From an uncultured Bacteroidota bacterium (GTDB taxonomy: Bacteria > Bacteroidota > Bacteroidia > Chitinophagales > LD1): a DNA stretch of 64,000 bases. Below are positions 1 through 8,537 of the stretch, piece by piece; within the stretch, counting starts at the first letter, position 1; the number at the start of each line of letters is the position of its first letter. Both the position numbers and the translations under genes were made by a program. The notes beneath the pieces are model-generated. The model was given only the letters and a program-made list of their open reading frames with translations. It did no database searches and was not told the DNA's origin. The stretch is from contig CAIXGR010000022.1 of assembly GCA_903919075.1 (NCBI GenBank), positions 62,001-126,000 of the forward strand. The letters run 5' to 3'.

Positions 1-1382
1 CCATTTGCATCGCCCGAAGTTAAATCTACGGCGGTTGCGTCAACCCAGTTTAAAGCATTGTTGTAATATGTTGGCAGGTAATTAGCATAGTGCTGACTAC
101 CTATTGCTAAGGCTGCTTTTACGTAATAAGTATTTACAGGCAGGTTGTAGAAGGTGTAGTAACCTGTTCCTATTGAATCGTACAAATGTATAACGGTAGA
201 ATCGAAAAGGGTTAAATGCCCCGTATTATCCTGAACTATTAAATAAACTACAGCCTGTTCGCTTGAGGTGCCGGCGGTAACTTGCCCTTGAATATTATAA
301 GCAGGCGGTGGAGGAGGCGTTAAAGTGAAAGTATTATATAAAGTATCAGTACAACCAGATTGAGTAGAAGCATAAAGCGTAGCAATGTAAGTGCCCAATG
401 AAGTGAAAGTAACAGAAGGGCTTACATTAATAGAGCTTGGCGGACTTCCACCGGGGAAGCTCCACAAATAAGTTACGGGGGCATGCGAAGAATCTATGAG
501 AGATACATTAAAGTTTGCTGTTGTGCCATTTGAATTCTCATTTACATGTAGCAATAAATCACACCGGTCGACATTTATTATATGCTTTACGCTATCTACG
601 CAAGTAAAGGCACCGCTTGCAACTAATAGTGTTACTGTATCGGGGCCGTTGTGATTAAATGTAAATTGTGTGCTATCGGCAGTTGGGCCGTAAGAACCAT
701 CGCTGGATATCCAATCATAATGATAGCTCGGGTTTGGATTAGTAACCACAAATTCAGCGGTATAGGGATTTGTAGATACGGTATGATAAGTAAAGTCAAG
801 ATTAAAGGGATGGCACATAACTAGTGTATCCAATCTGCACGTTGTATCTAAACAGCCTGGCCCGGCTACATTAAAGCAAACATTGTACAAGCCATCGGAT
901 GTAAATTGATGAGTTGCTGTAAGTCCGCTTGCGGTTCCTCCATCGCTAAAACTCCAGGTGCCGGTGTATGAACCGCCCGAAATGTTTGCAGCAGGGGAAA
1001 ATAAGTATTCACCAAAACCTACAGGTTCAAGAGCAATTGCTGAAGATTGAGTGCATAGATTTACTGAATGTGTATCGCATTGTTGAACAGTACATGAGTG
1101 TATAAGGTCTATTACTGTAAGACACATATTATAGGTGCCTGAATTAGCATATAAATGAGAAGCACGAGGCAAAACGGTAGTATCGAAAGTACCATCGCCA
1201 AAAGCCCATTGAAACATTATAGTATTGGCGGAGTCGAAATTGCCAACGTAATTAACCGACTGAAGTTGGATATTGCCCAAGCCATTATCGGTTGCTGTAA
1301 ATGCTGCATTGCATTGACTTCGGGCTGCATATGCCACAAGCAAAAGCGCCACGGCCATTAAAAGTTTTAGTTTCGTTTTCAT
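1..1382 (-). CDS. PKD-repeat secreted surface protein (3' end cut by window edge)
   Basis: The reading frame is open from an ATG at 1382 to the left edge, giving 460 codons with no stop. The N-terminus (MKTKLKLLMAVALLLVAYA, then an Ala-Arg-Ser-Gln cleavage region) is a typical signal peptide. Several PKD-like domains follow: FQWAFGDGTF followed by Leu-Tyr-Ala-Asn-Ser-Gly-Thr-Tyr, then WSFSDGG, then an LWSFPGGSP block. After a Pro-rich linker the visible end reads like a carboxypeptidase-regulatory beta-sandwich (YNIQGQVTAGTSSEQAVVYL). Such proteins are exported and usually end in a T9SS sorting domain, which would lie outside the window. PKD repeats are adhesive or structural, so the substrate cannot be predicted. 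Confidence 0.85.
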   Translation of the reverse strand, partial: MKTKLKLLMAVALLLVAYAARSQCNAAFTATDNGLGNIQLQSVNYVGNFDSANTIMFQWAFGDGTFDTTVLPRASHLYANSGTYNMCLTVIDLIHSCTVQQCDTHSVNLCTQSSAIALEPVGFGEYLFSPAANISGGSYTGTWSFSDGGTASGLTATHQFTSDGLYNVCFNVAGPGCLDTTCRLDTLVMCHPFNLDFTYHTVSTNPYTAEFVVTNPNPSYHYDWISSDGSYGPTADSTQFTFNHNGPDTVTLLVASGAFTCVDSVKHIINVDRCDLLLHVNENSNGTTANFNVSLIDSSHAPVTYLWSFPGGSPPSSINVSPSVTFTSLGTYIATLYASTQSGCTDTLYNTFTLTPPPPPAYNIQGQVTAGTSSEQAVVYLIVQDNTGHLTLFDSTVIHLYDSIGTGYYTFYNLPVNTYYVKAALAIGSQHYANYLPTYYNNALNWVDATAVDLTSGDAN

Positions 1383-1649
1383 AAGTTCAAATTTTTGTTG
1401 TTTAATAATTTGTTTGACACAACAAAAATGAGGAGGATAATATGGGTTGGCAAGGTGAAATGGTAAATTTCTTACATGAAAAATGATAATTTCTAAAGCC
1501 AATGGCATCTCGATGACTTAGACCGTAATAAAATACCTGTAGGATAATCTCTTGCATATAAAATAAGTTATTCGCTTAAGATATCTTACACGGCATTATG
1601 TGTTTTTAAGGTAATGATATACTTCTAGACCCATTAAAAATATCGTTGA

Positions 1650-2843
1650 CTACAATGTCGCTTTAATGATCTGCTCCTGTCCCGCTTTATTTTTAATCAC
1701 AATAGTATAATTTCCATGAACTAACGACAATGCAATTTTCTCATTCTCGTTCTTTAACTCAATAACATCAGCGGGAATAGCAATGGCTCTATCTTCATTC
1801 TCATTATAGGCAAATATTAAACAGGGAAATGGAATTTTAAGCTGGCCATCGACAAAAAAAGGCAGACGCTTGCTTTCAAATACCCAATTGGGGCGTCCGT
1901 TTATCCAGCTAGTGCGAGGATGATAAACTCTTACATCGTATTGATTCAAACCTTTGGGGCCATTAAACGGGCTCCCTGAAGAATCTACAAAAACAGCATA
2001 ATAATTAAGGTTTACCATTTTATAAAACGGGTTATCGTTTTGCAAAGAACCTCTTTCTGTTAAACGTACCTGGTCTATTGTAAATGGGTTTATACCGGTA
2101 AAGTCCCTTAATCTTCCTGCCATTGCCTTACCCCAATCAGGAACGTCGGATTTTATCAGATGGTCAAATCCACAATATATAATCATTTTGGCCCCAGAAT
2201 CTTTATCCAGTACGGCTTTTATATTTTGTGCCTGTTCAATTTCCCGTTCTTTCCCATTTGCAAGGGTGCTAGCTTCATAGGCAAACACATGAAAGCTATC
2301 TTTAAGAGCGGTGCGTATCAAATTTGCAAATTGTGGCTGAACGGAATAATATCCAGTATTCATTATCGGGTATTTTCTGGCGTTCAATAACGAGTCTCTT
2401 GGATTAAGGGTTTCAGCGCCAAAATATCTATATCCTATGGAATACAAACTGTCAAGTAAAGATTCAGCAAAAACGCGGTGGTTAGGTTGGTGGTGCGCTT
2501 CGTTGATAATGATTATTTGTTCCCTTTTTGCCCTGGAAATAATATAATCTAACGCACTAACCGCTTTAAGTTGTAAAAAGCGCTCACTATCTGCGACCAG
2601 CAAAACGCCTGGCGGAAGATTTTGCATGTCCCACACCTTTAAAACATTTTCATAATCCCCAATATTAGCCAAGTCCCATGCGGCTTGCAAATATTTATAG
2701 CTTGAAGTATCTTTGTCCAATGTATTCAAAATATCCTCTGAAAACCGATAATGCAATGGCTGCGCAAGAGGCATTAAATACATACACAAAAAAAACATTA
2801 CAGATAGAATATCTATATATATTGGATTGGCGCTGACCCTCAT
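1650..2843 (-). CDS. Secreted EreA/ChaN-like domain protein
   Basis: 397 residues with a hydrophobic signal segment at about 10-28. The core motif NEAHHQPNHR (114-123) follows a hydrophobic strand, GAETL lies at about 142-146 and CGFDHL at about 224. This His/Glu spacing is the pattern of the EreA/ChaN-like (erythromycin esterase, haem-uptake, TraB-like) superfamily, where such residues form the active or metal/haem site. The C-terminal ~120 residues look like a separate beta-rich domain. It stands alone: the PKD gene is 267 bp downstream and BT_3928 ends 98 bp upstream. Fold assignment is moderate and substrate is unknown; I would not call it antibiotic resistance. Confidence 0.6.
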   Translation of the reverse strand: MRVSANPIYIDILSVMFFLCMYLMPLAQPLHYRFSEDILNTLDKDTSSYKYLQAAWDLANIGDYENVLKVWDMQNLPPGVLLVADSERFLQLKAVSALDYIISRAKREQIIIINEAHHQPNHRVFAESLLDSLYSIGYRYFGAETLNPRDSLLNARKYPIMNTGYYSVQPQFANLIRTALKDSFHVFAYEASTLANGKEREIEQAQNIKAVLDKDSGAKMIIYCGFDHLIKSDVPDWGKAMAGRLRDFTGINPFTIDQVRLTERGSLQNDNPFYKMVNLNYYAVFVDSSGSPFNGPKGLNQYDVRVYHPRTSWINGRPNWVFESKRLPFFVDGQLKIPFPCLIFAYNENEDRAIAIPADVIELKNENEKIALSLVHGNYTIVIKNKAGQEQIIKATL

Positions 2844-2941
2844 AAAATATCTTTATTGAAGATAGTGTAACCTTTTGCGTCAGAGGCAAACAAACAATAT
2901 CTTTATAGAATTAGCCGCAGTAGTCGTCGGACTACTGTAAC

Positions 2942-4405
2942 TTACTTTCCTTCAAAATACGCCTTACTCAACTCCTCAAACGCTGGTAAATGACGATAAT
3001 GCCATTTATTAATTATCGTTCCATTTTTCAATAAAATCAAACCGGGGTTGGAGCGAATCATAGTTTTTAATGGAGTTTCATCGGCATAATAAAATGGAAA
3101 TGCTGCATTGTATTTGTGGCGGAAGTCGTCAATCTTATTATCGTTAACTACAACAGCGAAAAATTTGATGTGGGCTTTATCGCATGCTGCAGCCAGTTCA
3201 TCTAATTGTTTAAATGCTTCGGTATGTGTTTTCCCAAGGTTCTGCGAAACTACCATTAATGAATAGCCGGAGTAATGGAAAATAGAATCGTTCATGTTAT
3301 TACCATCCTCATCTTGCATAAACAGATTGGTGATTTTGGCCGGTTTACCTTCGTCTAATACTTCATCGCGGCGTGTTACGTATTCCATATTTGCCAGTTC
3401 CTTCAATACATTAGTATCTGAAAGAGCGGTAGAAGGATATTCTTTGGTGAGTTTTGTTGTTTTATCGCGATAAACGTAGGTCATTTTCATCACCGGATGT
3501 TGTTTCTCGGTCATGTTTTCAATTATGTTCTGACCAATGGCATAAGGGCGAAAATCGAGCATCGGTTCATCCATATAAACATTGTAGAGGCAGAATACCA
3601 TTGAGGCAACACCAAAAACGCCTGCCAGCCCGGTTAAAATAATATTGCTAAATACCGGCCGCACAAACTTTGCATTCATTACCAATATCAATATCAGCAC
3701 ATCCAATACACAGTCTTTATAAAAAGTTTGCCAAGGTTTTAATTTTATAAAATCGCCAAAGCAACCGCAATCGGTAACTTTTAAGTTGCTGTTATTAAAT
3801 GGCTGCGTAAAGAATATGCCTGAAAATTTACCAATTAGAAAAACGAGCAGCAACAAACCAATGGAAAAAAATACAAGATTGTTTCTACGCGGCTGAGTAG
3901 GCACAAACGGAACAAAAGCCATCATAAACATTATTACAGCCGAAATGAAAATAAATTTATGTGTAATGGTATAAGCCGAGAGATATGTGTAGCCTGTAAG
4001 AAATGTAAAGAAAAGTGTAAGTAGCCATATAACCCCCACAGTCAATTTCGGTTTCCAACCAATAATGAGCATTAGACCAAAGAATAGCTCTGCAGCTATC
4101 ATAATAATAGCTACCGGTGTTGAGAGGTTAGCGAATATATCCCATAGCGAAGCTAACTTGGCATTTAACGAAGATGAAAGGCAATAGAATTTTTCGCCGG
4201 AGAAAGCCTCGAAATACTCGCGCATTTTGTAGCTGGTGCCAAGCGGGTCAACCGCTTTTACAAAGCCCGAAAAAATAAAAAATGAGCCAACAAAATCCTG
4301 TACAAACGTAATAAGCACATTAGGCGGCCTGTGAAAAATAAAACGTATTAGAGCAAGAGCAAAAGCAGCAACTGCAACAATTCCGAAGATGGTATATACG
4401 GTCAT
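2942..4405 (-). CDS. BT_3928-family membrane protein (DoxX-like plus thioredoxin-like tail)
   Basis: 487 residues. The first ~290 contain about eight membrane helices of the DoxX/MauE type, including the family signature TDCGCFGDFIKLKPW in the middle of the membrane part. The last ~170 residues are soluble and resemble a TlpA/peroxiredoxin fold (LMVVSQNLGKTHTEAF, FFAVVV, PGLILLKNGTIINKWHYR), but the usual CxxC is absent, so this tail cannot act as a classical dithiol oxidoreductase. The ATG overlaps the stop of the DUF1599 gene by one base (TAATG), implying translational coupling. DUF1599, BT_3928 and folP next to each other is a recurrent Bacteroidota arrangement. A redox or electron-transfer role in the envelope is inferred. 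Confidence 0.85.
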   Translation of the reverse strand: MTVYTIFGIVAVAAFALALIRFIFHRPPNVLITFVQDFVGSFFIFSGFVKAVDPLGTSYKMREYFEAFSGEKFYCLSSSLNAKLASLWDIFANLSTPVAIIMIAAELFFGLMLIIGWKPKLTVGVIWLLTLFFTFLTGYTYLSAYTITHKFIFISAVIMFMMAFVPFVPTQPRRNNLVFFSIGLLLLVFLIGKFSGIFFTQPFNNSNLKVTDCGCFGDFIKLKPWQTFYKDCVLDVLILILVMNAKFVRPVFSNIILTGLAGVFGVASMVFCLYNVYMDEPMLDFRPYAIGQNIIENMTEKQHPVMKMTYVYRDKTTKLTKEYPSTALSDTNVLKELANMEYVTRRDEVLDEGKPAKITNLFMQDEDGNNMNDSIFHYSGYSLMVVSQNLGKTHTEAFKQLDELAAACDKAHIKFFAVVVNDNKIDDFRHKYNAAFPFYYADETPLKTMIRSNPGLILLKNGTIINKWHYRHLPAFEELSKAYFEGK

Positions 4406-4953
4406 TAGTTTTTGTTTTCGTTTATTTTAATCAATGCAAAAATTGCGTAGTTTACAATATCATGATAGCCGGCATCAATGCCTTCGCTAATCAAAGTCTT
4501 TCCTTTATTATCTTCAATTTGTTTAATGCGTAAAAGTTTCATCAAAATTAAATCGGTAAACGAACTTACTCTCATATCTCGCCAGGCTTCGCCATAATCA
4601 TGGTTTTTGGCCATCATTAGCTTTTTTATTTCCTGGGCTTTTTTATCGTACAAATTTAAGGCTTCCACCTCAGGCAACTCAGTTCTTTTATCATCTTTAA
4701 GTTCCAGCTGAATCAACCCTATAATAGCATAGTTTACCAGTCCAATAAACTCACCTTCAATGCCCTCATCCACCATTTGGGTCTGTTTCTCTTCAAGTGT
4801 TTGTATGCGTTGGGCCTTAATAAATAGCTGGTCGGTAAGCGAGGGAAGTCGCAAAATTCGCCATGAGGTGCCATAGTCATGCGTTTTTTTCTGAAATATC
4901 TCTCGGCAATGCTTGATTTGCTCGTCGAACTGGCCCGAAGTTTTTTGCTCCAT
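4405..4953 (-). CDS. DUF1599 (Nmad1) protein with a duplicated domain
   Basis: 182 residues made of two homologous halves. The first has KTHDYGTSWRILR, SLTDQLFIKAQRI, GIEGEFIGLVNYAI; the second has KNHDYGEAWRDMR, SFTDLILMKLLRI, GIDAGYHDIVNYAI. Each half keeps the HDYG.W, TD and VNYA signature of DUF1599, a helical family named nucleotide-modification-associated domain 1 from context in modified-base phages; in Bacteroidota it sits beside folate genes and its biochemical role is unproven. The gene starts at 4953, 60 bp from the divergent folP start, and is the first gene of the pair with BT_3928. Confidence 0.88.
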   Translation of the reverse strand: MEQKTSGQFDEQIKHCREIFQKKTHDYGTSWRILRLPSLTDQLFIKAQRIQTLEEKQTQMVDEGIEGEFIGLVNYAIIGLIQLELKDDKRTELPEVEALNLYDKKAQEIKKLMMAKNHDYGEAWRDMRVSSFTDLILMKLLRIKQIEDNKGKTLISEGIDAGYHDIVNYAIFALIKINENKN

Positions 4954-4979
4954 GTTGCTTCAAAAATAGATAAGAATCG

Positions 4980-4987
4980 TAATTTCG
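4980..4987 (+). promoter_or_regulatory. Candidate -7 box for folP
   Basis: TAATTTCG fits the Bacteroidota TAnnTTTG consensus with one mismatch and lies 26 bp upstream of the preferred folP ATG. The nearest upstream TTG (4955) is 22 bp away, slightly wide, so this is a weak call. Confidence 0.35.
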
Positions 4988-5013
4988 GAAATCCATTTAA
5001 GATTCATTTGCAA

Positions 5014-5838
5014 ATGACTATCAATTGCCGCGGTAAATTGCTTGATCTCTCCGCTCCTAAAATCATGGGAATTCTGAATATTACGCCTGATTCATTTTAT
5101 GATGGCGGCAGGTTTAATAATGAAAAAGCCATATTAAAGCATATAGAAAAAATGTTGCATGAGGGCGCGGATATTATAGATATAGGCGCCATGAGCACCA
5201 AACCGGGCGCAAAAATGATTTCGGTAGAGGATGAGTTGCAAAGAATACTTGGGCCGCTGGAAGATATTATTGAACGTTTCCCGGGTAGCCTAATTTCGAT
5301 TGATACGGTTTATTCGAAAACCGCGGTTGAGGCCATGGAAATTGGGGTGCATATTATTAACGATATTTCCGCAGGGCGGTTTGATGAAAAGATGATGGCT
5401 ACCGTTGCCTTATACGAGGCCCCATATGTTATTATGCACATGCAGGGAACACCCGCCGATATGCAGATACACCCTGCTTATGAAAATGTGGTAACTGAAA
5501 TTTTCAATTTTTTAAGCTTACAGGCTGATTTATGCAAGCAGACGGGCATAGCCGATGTTATAGTTGATACCGGTTTTGGATTTGGTAAAAGCGTTGAACA
5601 TAATTATATTCTGCTACGCAACCTTAAATATTTTTCTAACCTCAATTTGCCTGTTATTGCAGGTATTTCTCGAAAATCGATGATTTGCAAACCACTTAAA
5701 GTAAGCCCGGAGCATGCCTTAAACGGAACTACTGCTGCAAATATGCTTGCTTTACTAAACGGTGCCAATATATTGCGTGTACACGATGTAAAGGAAGCTG
5801 CAGAGGTTATAAAAATTTACGAGGCGTATAAGGGGTAG
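5014..5838 (+). CDS. folP: Dihydropteroate synthase
   Basis: Condenses p-aminobenzoate with dihydropterin pyrophosphate in folate synthesis. The motifs run in family order: GILNITPDSFYDGG, DIGAMSTKPGA, SIDTVYSK, INDISAG, VIMHMQGTP, VDTGFGFGK, AGISRKSM, NGTTAANM. The frame is open further upstream (to 4879) but would then overlap the divergent DUF1599 gene, so the ATG at 5014 (MTINCRGK) is chosen, giving 274 residues, the normal length. Two positions differ slightly from the usual consensus (STKPG for STRPG, DTGFGFGK for DPGFGFGK); both are conservative. folK is far away at 49.8 kb, so folate genes are not clustered. Confidence 0.95.
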   Translation: MTINCRGKLLDLSAPKIMGILNITPDSFYDGGRFNNEKAILKHIEKMLHEGADIIDIGAMSTKPGAKMISVEDELQRILGPLEDIIERFPGSLISIDTVYSKTAVEAMEIGVHIINDISAGRFDEKMMATVALYEAPYVIMHMQGTPADMQIHPAYENVVTEIFNFLSLQADLCKQTGIADVIVDTGFGFGKSVEHNYILLRNLKYFSNLNLPVIAGISRKSMICKPLKVSPEHALNGTTAANMLALLNGANILRVHDVKEAAEVIKIYEAYKG

Positions 5839-5910
5839 CCCTCGTGGCCGTAGCATTAATACGCCAGCACATTGCATTTATTACATCAATCCATATCTTG
5901 CGCTTTGAAA

Positions 5911-6897
5911 ATGTGTTGCTGTAAGAAAATAATAGTTACTCTACTTGTTGCTTTAAGCTGTTTCGCTGTGCATTCGCAAGGGTTTACATTTAAGTGGTCT
6001 GGTGGATATGCCTGGCAGCCGGGAGGCACTATCTCGGCCCCGCTTATAAACACCCAAACGCCTGCACTTGACCAGTTAGTGCCCATGGTTTATTCGGGAG
6101 ATACTACAGGTGGGAAACCTAAAGTTGTTCATAATAGTTACGGGCAGGGATTTAATATAGGGGTTAGACTGGGATATCAAATCAATCCATACATTGGTAT
6201 TGATATTGGCGTTTCGTACGCATCAAGTGCCACAATTTCGTGCAATCAGCTACATACTTTGTATTTGCCCGATTCAACCGGTATTGTGAAACCAACAAAC
6301 GGTTATGTTAATGCTAATTTAGCAACGCAAAGCCAAAGTGTAACGCTTTCCCCGGCAGTAACCCTCTCCTATGCAAAGCCGAAATTTAAGTTTTATCCCT
6401 ACCTGCGTATCGGCCTTTCGCTACCGGTATGGACGCAGATACAGCATACTACTTCCATGAATTTGATTGGCTTTTCGGCTGATTCAGTTACACGGTCATC
6501 GCCTTATTTTATAGGTAATCAAACAAACGATACTATTAAAACCACAACAAAATTTTCGGTAGGTGTAACCGGTGCAATAGGTGTTGTTTACAGGGTGCAT
6601 TCTTTCCTTCAGTTATTTGCCGAGGTTAATGCTCAGTTTTTAAATCTTAATGCAAAGGCAGCCAATTATACAGGGTTGAGTGCCGATGGTGTATCGGTAT
6701 TAAGCAGCCGTGGCAACCGCAATACAATCAATGCTGTACCTACACTTCCGTTTAGCTATATTGGTTTCAATATAGGGGTGCAACTTTTTCTGAACAACAA
6801 AATATTTACTGATAGAGATAAGTTTGAAGAAACCCGCAAGCATAAAGCAAAAGCAAAACCCAAGCCGGCTGAAAGCGAAAGTCCGAAGCAAAAGTAA
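5911..6897 (+). CDS. Outer-membrane beta-barrel protein
   Basis: About 328 residues from the ATG at 5911, which puts a good signal peptide at the N-terminus (CCKKIIVTLLVALSCFAVHS). The body is an OmpW/porin-like barrel with alternating strands such as IGVRLGYQINPYIGIDIGVSY and YPYLRIGLSLPVWTQ, ending YIGFNIGVQLFL. A Lys/Glu/Pro-rich tail of about 30 residues (KHKAKAKPKPAESESPKQK) follows the last strand, presumably exposed to the periplasm. An earlier in-frame TTG exists but gives a worse signal peptide. It lies 72 bp downstream of folP on the same strand. Function beyond barrel formation is not evident. Confidence 0.75.
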   Translation: MCCCKKIIVTLLVALSCFAVHSQGFTFKWSGGYAWQPGGTISAPLINTQTPALDQLVPMVYSGDTTGGKPKVVHNSYGQGFNIGVRLGYQINPYIGIDIGVSYASSATISCNQLHTLYLPDSTGIVKPTNGYVNANLATQSQSVTLSPAVTLSYAKPKFKFYPYLRIGLSLPVWTQIQHTTSMNLIGFSADSVTRSSPYFIGNQTNDTIKTTTKFSVGVTGAIGVVYRVHSFLQLFAEVNAQFLNLNAKAANYTGLSADGVSVLSSRGNRNTINAVPTLPFSYIGFNIGVQLFLNNKIFTDRDKFEETRKHKAKAKPKPAESESPKQK

Positions 6898-6925
6898 AAC
6901 AGACTTTGTTGGAGAGAAATAAAAA

Positions 6926-6961
6926 AGAGAATCACAGAGCTATATTCCTCTATGATTCTCT
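6926..6961. terminator. Bidirectional terminator hairpin
   Basis: AGAGAATCA at 6926-6934 pairs with TGATTCTCT at 6953-6961, with a second AGAG/CTCT pair inside. A-run precedes the left arm. It lies between two convergent genes (barrel protein and adenylate cyclase), so it can serve both. Confidence 0.7.
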
Positions 6962-6981
6962 CAGGTAAATTTTTGTATTGT

Positions 6982-8274
6982 TTAATTCAAGATAGCTTTC
7001 TCAACAAAATACATATCGGTTTCGCCCTTGTTTTTTACTTCATGTTTGCCACGATAAACACATGAGAATTTATCCTTAACTATTTCGTAAGTGGCGCCTG
7101 ATATATTTACTTTATTTGGTTCACCGGCCTGTTGCATACGTGCTGCCATGTTTACCGTATCGCCCCAAATATCGTAAGCAAATTTACGTATACCAATAAC
7201 ACCTGCAATCAGGTTACCGGTGTGTATTCCAATACGGAAATCGAAAGCGGCTTTACCGACTTTGGTACGCTCGCGTCTTAAATTTTCAATCTCTCTTACA
7301 AAATCTACAGCTGCTTGAACTACTAACTGTGGATTATCCTCATCCTTGGTAGGTATCCCACCGGCACATACGTATGCATCACCGATGGTTTTAATTTTCT
7401 CAATGTTGTACTTTTCAATCACCTTATCAAACCGCTCGAAGTAAGCATCCAACGCCTCTATCAGCTCATCAGGAGTAAGCTGCTCGCTAATGGTTGTAAA
7501 ATCTTTAATATCGGCAAATAATACTGTGGCTTTATGGTAATTGCGCGCCTGGGTTTTGCCATGTGCCTTCAACTCATTCATTACCTCTTCCGGCAAAATA
7601 TTCAGTAACAAATCATCGCTCCGCTTTTTCTCTTCAGCAATTATGCGGTTCTTCTCTCCTAGTATTCTTATCGATTTTTGGCGGGTAACAAACAAAGCAC
7701 CCAATACCAGTGCCAAACCAAGTGCCATTACAATAACGATGTAAGATAACCTGTTTTTTATTTTTTGTTTATCCAACTCTACTTCTTCATTTTTAAGCTT
7801 AAGCGATTGTAATTTACTTTCCTCATTCAATAGCTTTACGCTGTCTTCCTGGTGCAATAAAGCCTCGGCAGTTCTTTTAACCGTCATTTCGGAGGTTTGC
7901 AACATAGCTTCGGTTGAGGCCAAAAGCTTTTTAGCTGAATCAATTTTAACTTGGGTTACTGCCAGTTCAATCTTCTTATTTTCCAATTCAATTTTAGCCT
8001 TTTGTGCTTCCTGACGGGCAGTTTGGGCTTCTTGTTTCGATGTTTGTATTTCGAAATTCTTTTGTTGGTTTTCCTGATTCAGCTTTTTAATTTCTTGTTG
8101 CGATGATTGGTTATTCCACTCCTGTTGTTGCTGAATGGTTTTTTGCTCATCTTGCATTTGCTTCTTTATCTTTCGCATTTCTTCAAGCTGTTGCTGCTTG
8201 GTGTCAGTTTGGGCATTTACCGATGCCGCAAAAAGTAAAAAACCTGCAAGTACAAAATAGAATCTCATCTTCAT
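6982..8274 (-). CDS. Membrane-anchored class III adenylate cyclase
   Basis: 430 residues: a signal peptide (1-21), a long Gln/Glu/Lys coiled coil in the periplasm (about 25-172), one membrane helix (177-197), a short signalling linker, and a cytoplasmic class III cyclase domain (about 243-425). Metal-binding aspartates are D255 (LFADIKDFT) and D299 (TIGDAY). The base-selecting pair is K295 with D368 (FAYDIWGD), the combination known for ATP, and N375 and R379 of the NMAAR transition-state motif are present, so the enzyme should be an active adenylate rather than guanylate cyclase. Dimerisation through the coiled coil is inferred. What the periplasmic part senses is unknown. Confidence 0.9.
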   Translation of the reverse strand: MKMRFYFVLAGFLLFAASVNAQTDTKQQQLEEMRKIKKQMQDEQKTIQQQQEWNNQSSQQEIKKLNQENQQKNFEIQTSKQEAQTARQEAQKAKIELENKKIELAVTQVKIDSAKKLLASTEAMLQTSEMTVKRTAEALLHQEDSVKLLNEESKLQSLKLKNEEVELDKQKIKNRLSYIVIVMALGLALVLGALFVTRQKSIRILGEKNRIIAEEKKRSDDLLLNILPEEVMNELKAHGKTQARNYHKATVLFADIKDFTTISEQLTPDELIEALDAYFERFDKVIEKYNIEKIKTIGDAYVCAGGIPTKDEDNPQLVVQAAVDFVREIENLRRERTKVGKAAFDFRIGIHTGNLIAGVIGIRKFAYDIWGDTVNMAARMQQAGEPNKVNISGATYEIVKDKFSCVYRGKHEVKNKGETDMYFVEKAILN

Positions 8275-8537
8275 ATTACTATGTTTTTTGTGTCGGCCTA
8301 AAATATTTTCAATAAAAACGCTTGAAAATATGTAGGGTAAAAATAATTAAACTCAGATAGTGAGCAAGTCTAAGTTAAGCTAATATCTTGTTTTTTTAAT
8401 GCAGCACGGCTAAAAAACTGTCAATAAAGGCTTTTCCTTTTTATCATTTGGTCATTATAGAGCTTTTCTAATTCTCAAAAAAAGTGTATCTTAACTTGTT
8501 CAAACGTAATACTGGTAAGGCTATTAAAATATCACCT

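Noticed and set aside
1442-1486. 14-residue peptide frame with a perfect AGGAGG before its ATG
   Set aside because: Shine-Dalgarno sites are not a reliable mark in Bacteroidota, there is no promoter box, and the peptide is too short to support.
1650-2843. EreA-like gene as erythromycin resistance
   Set aside because: Only the His/Glu superfamily pattern is visible, and the protein is exported. Overall similarity to true esterases cannot be shown here.
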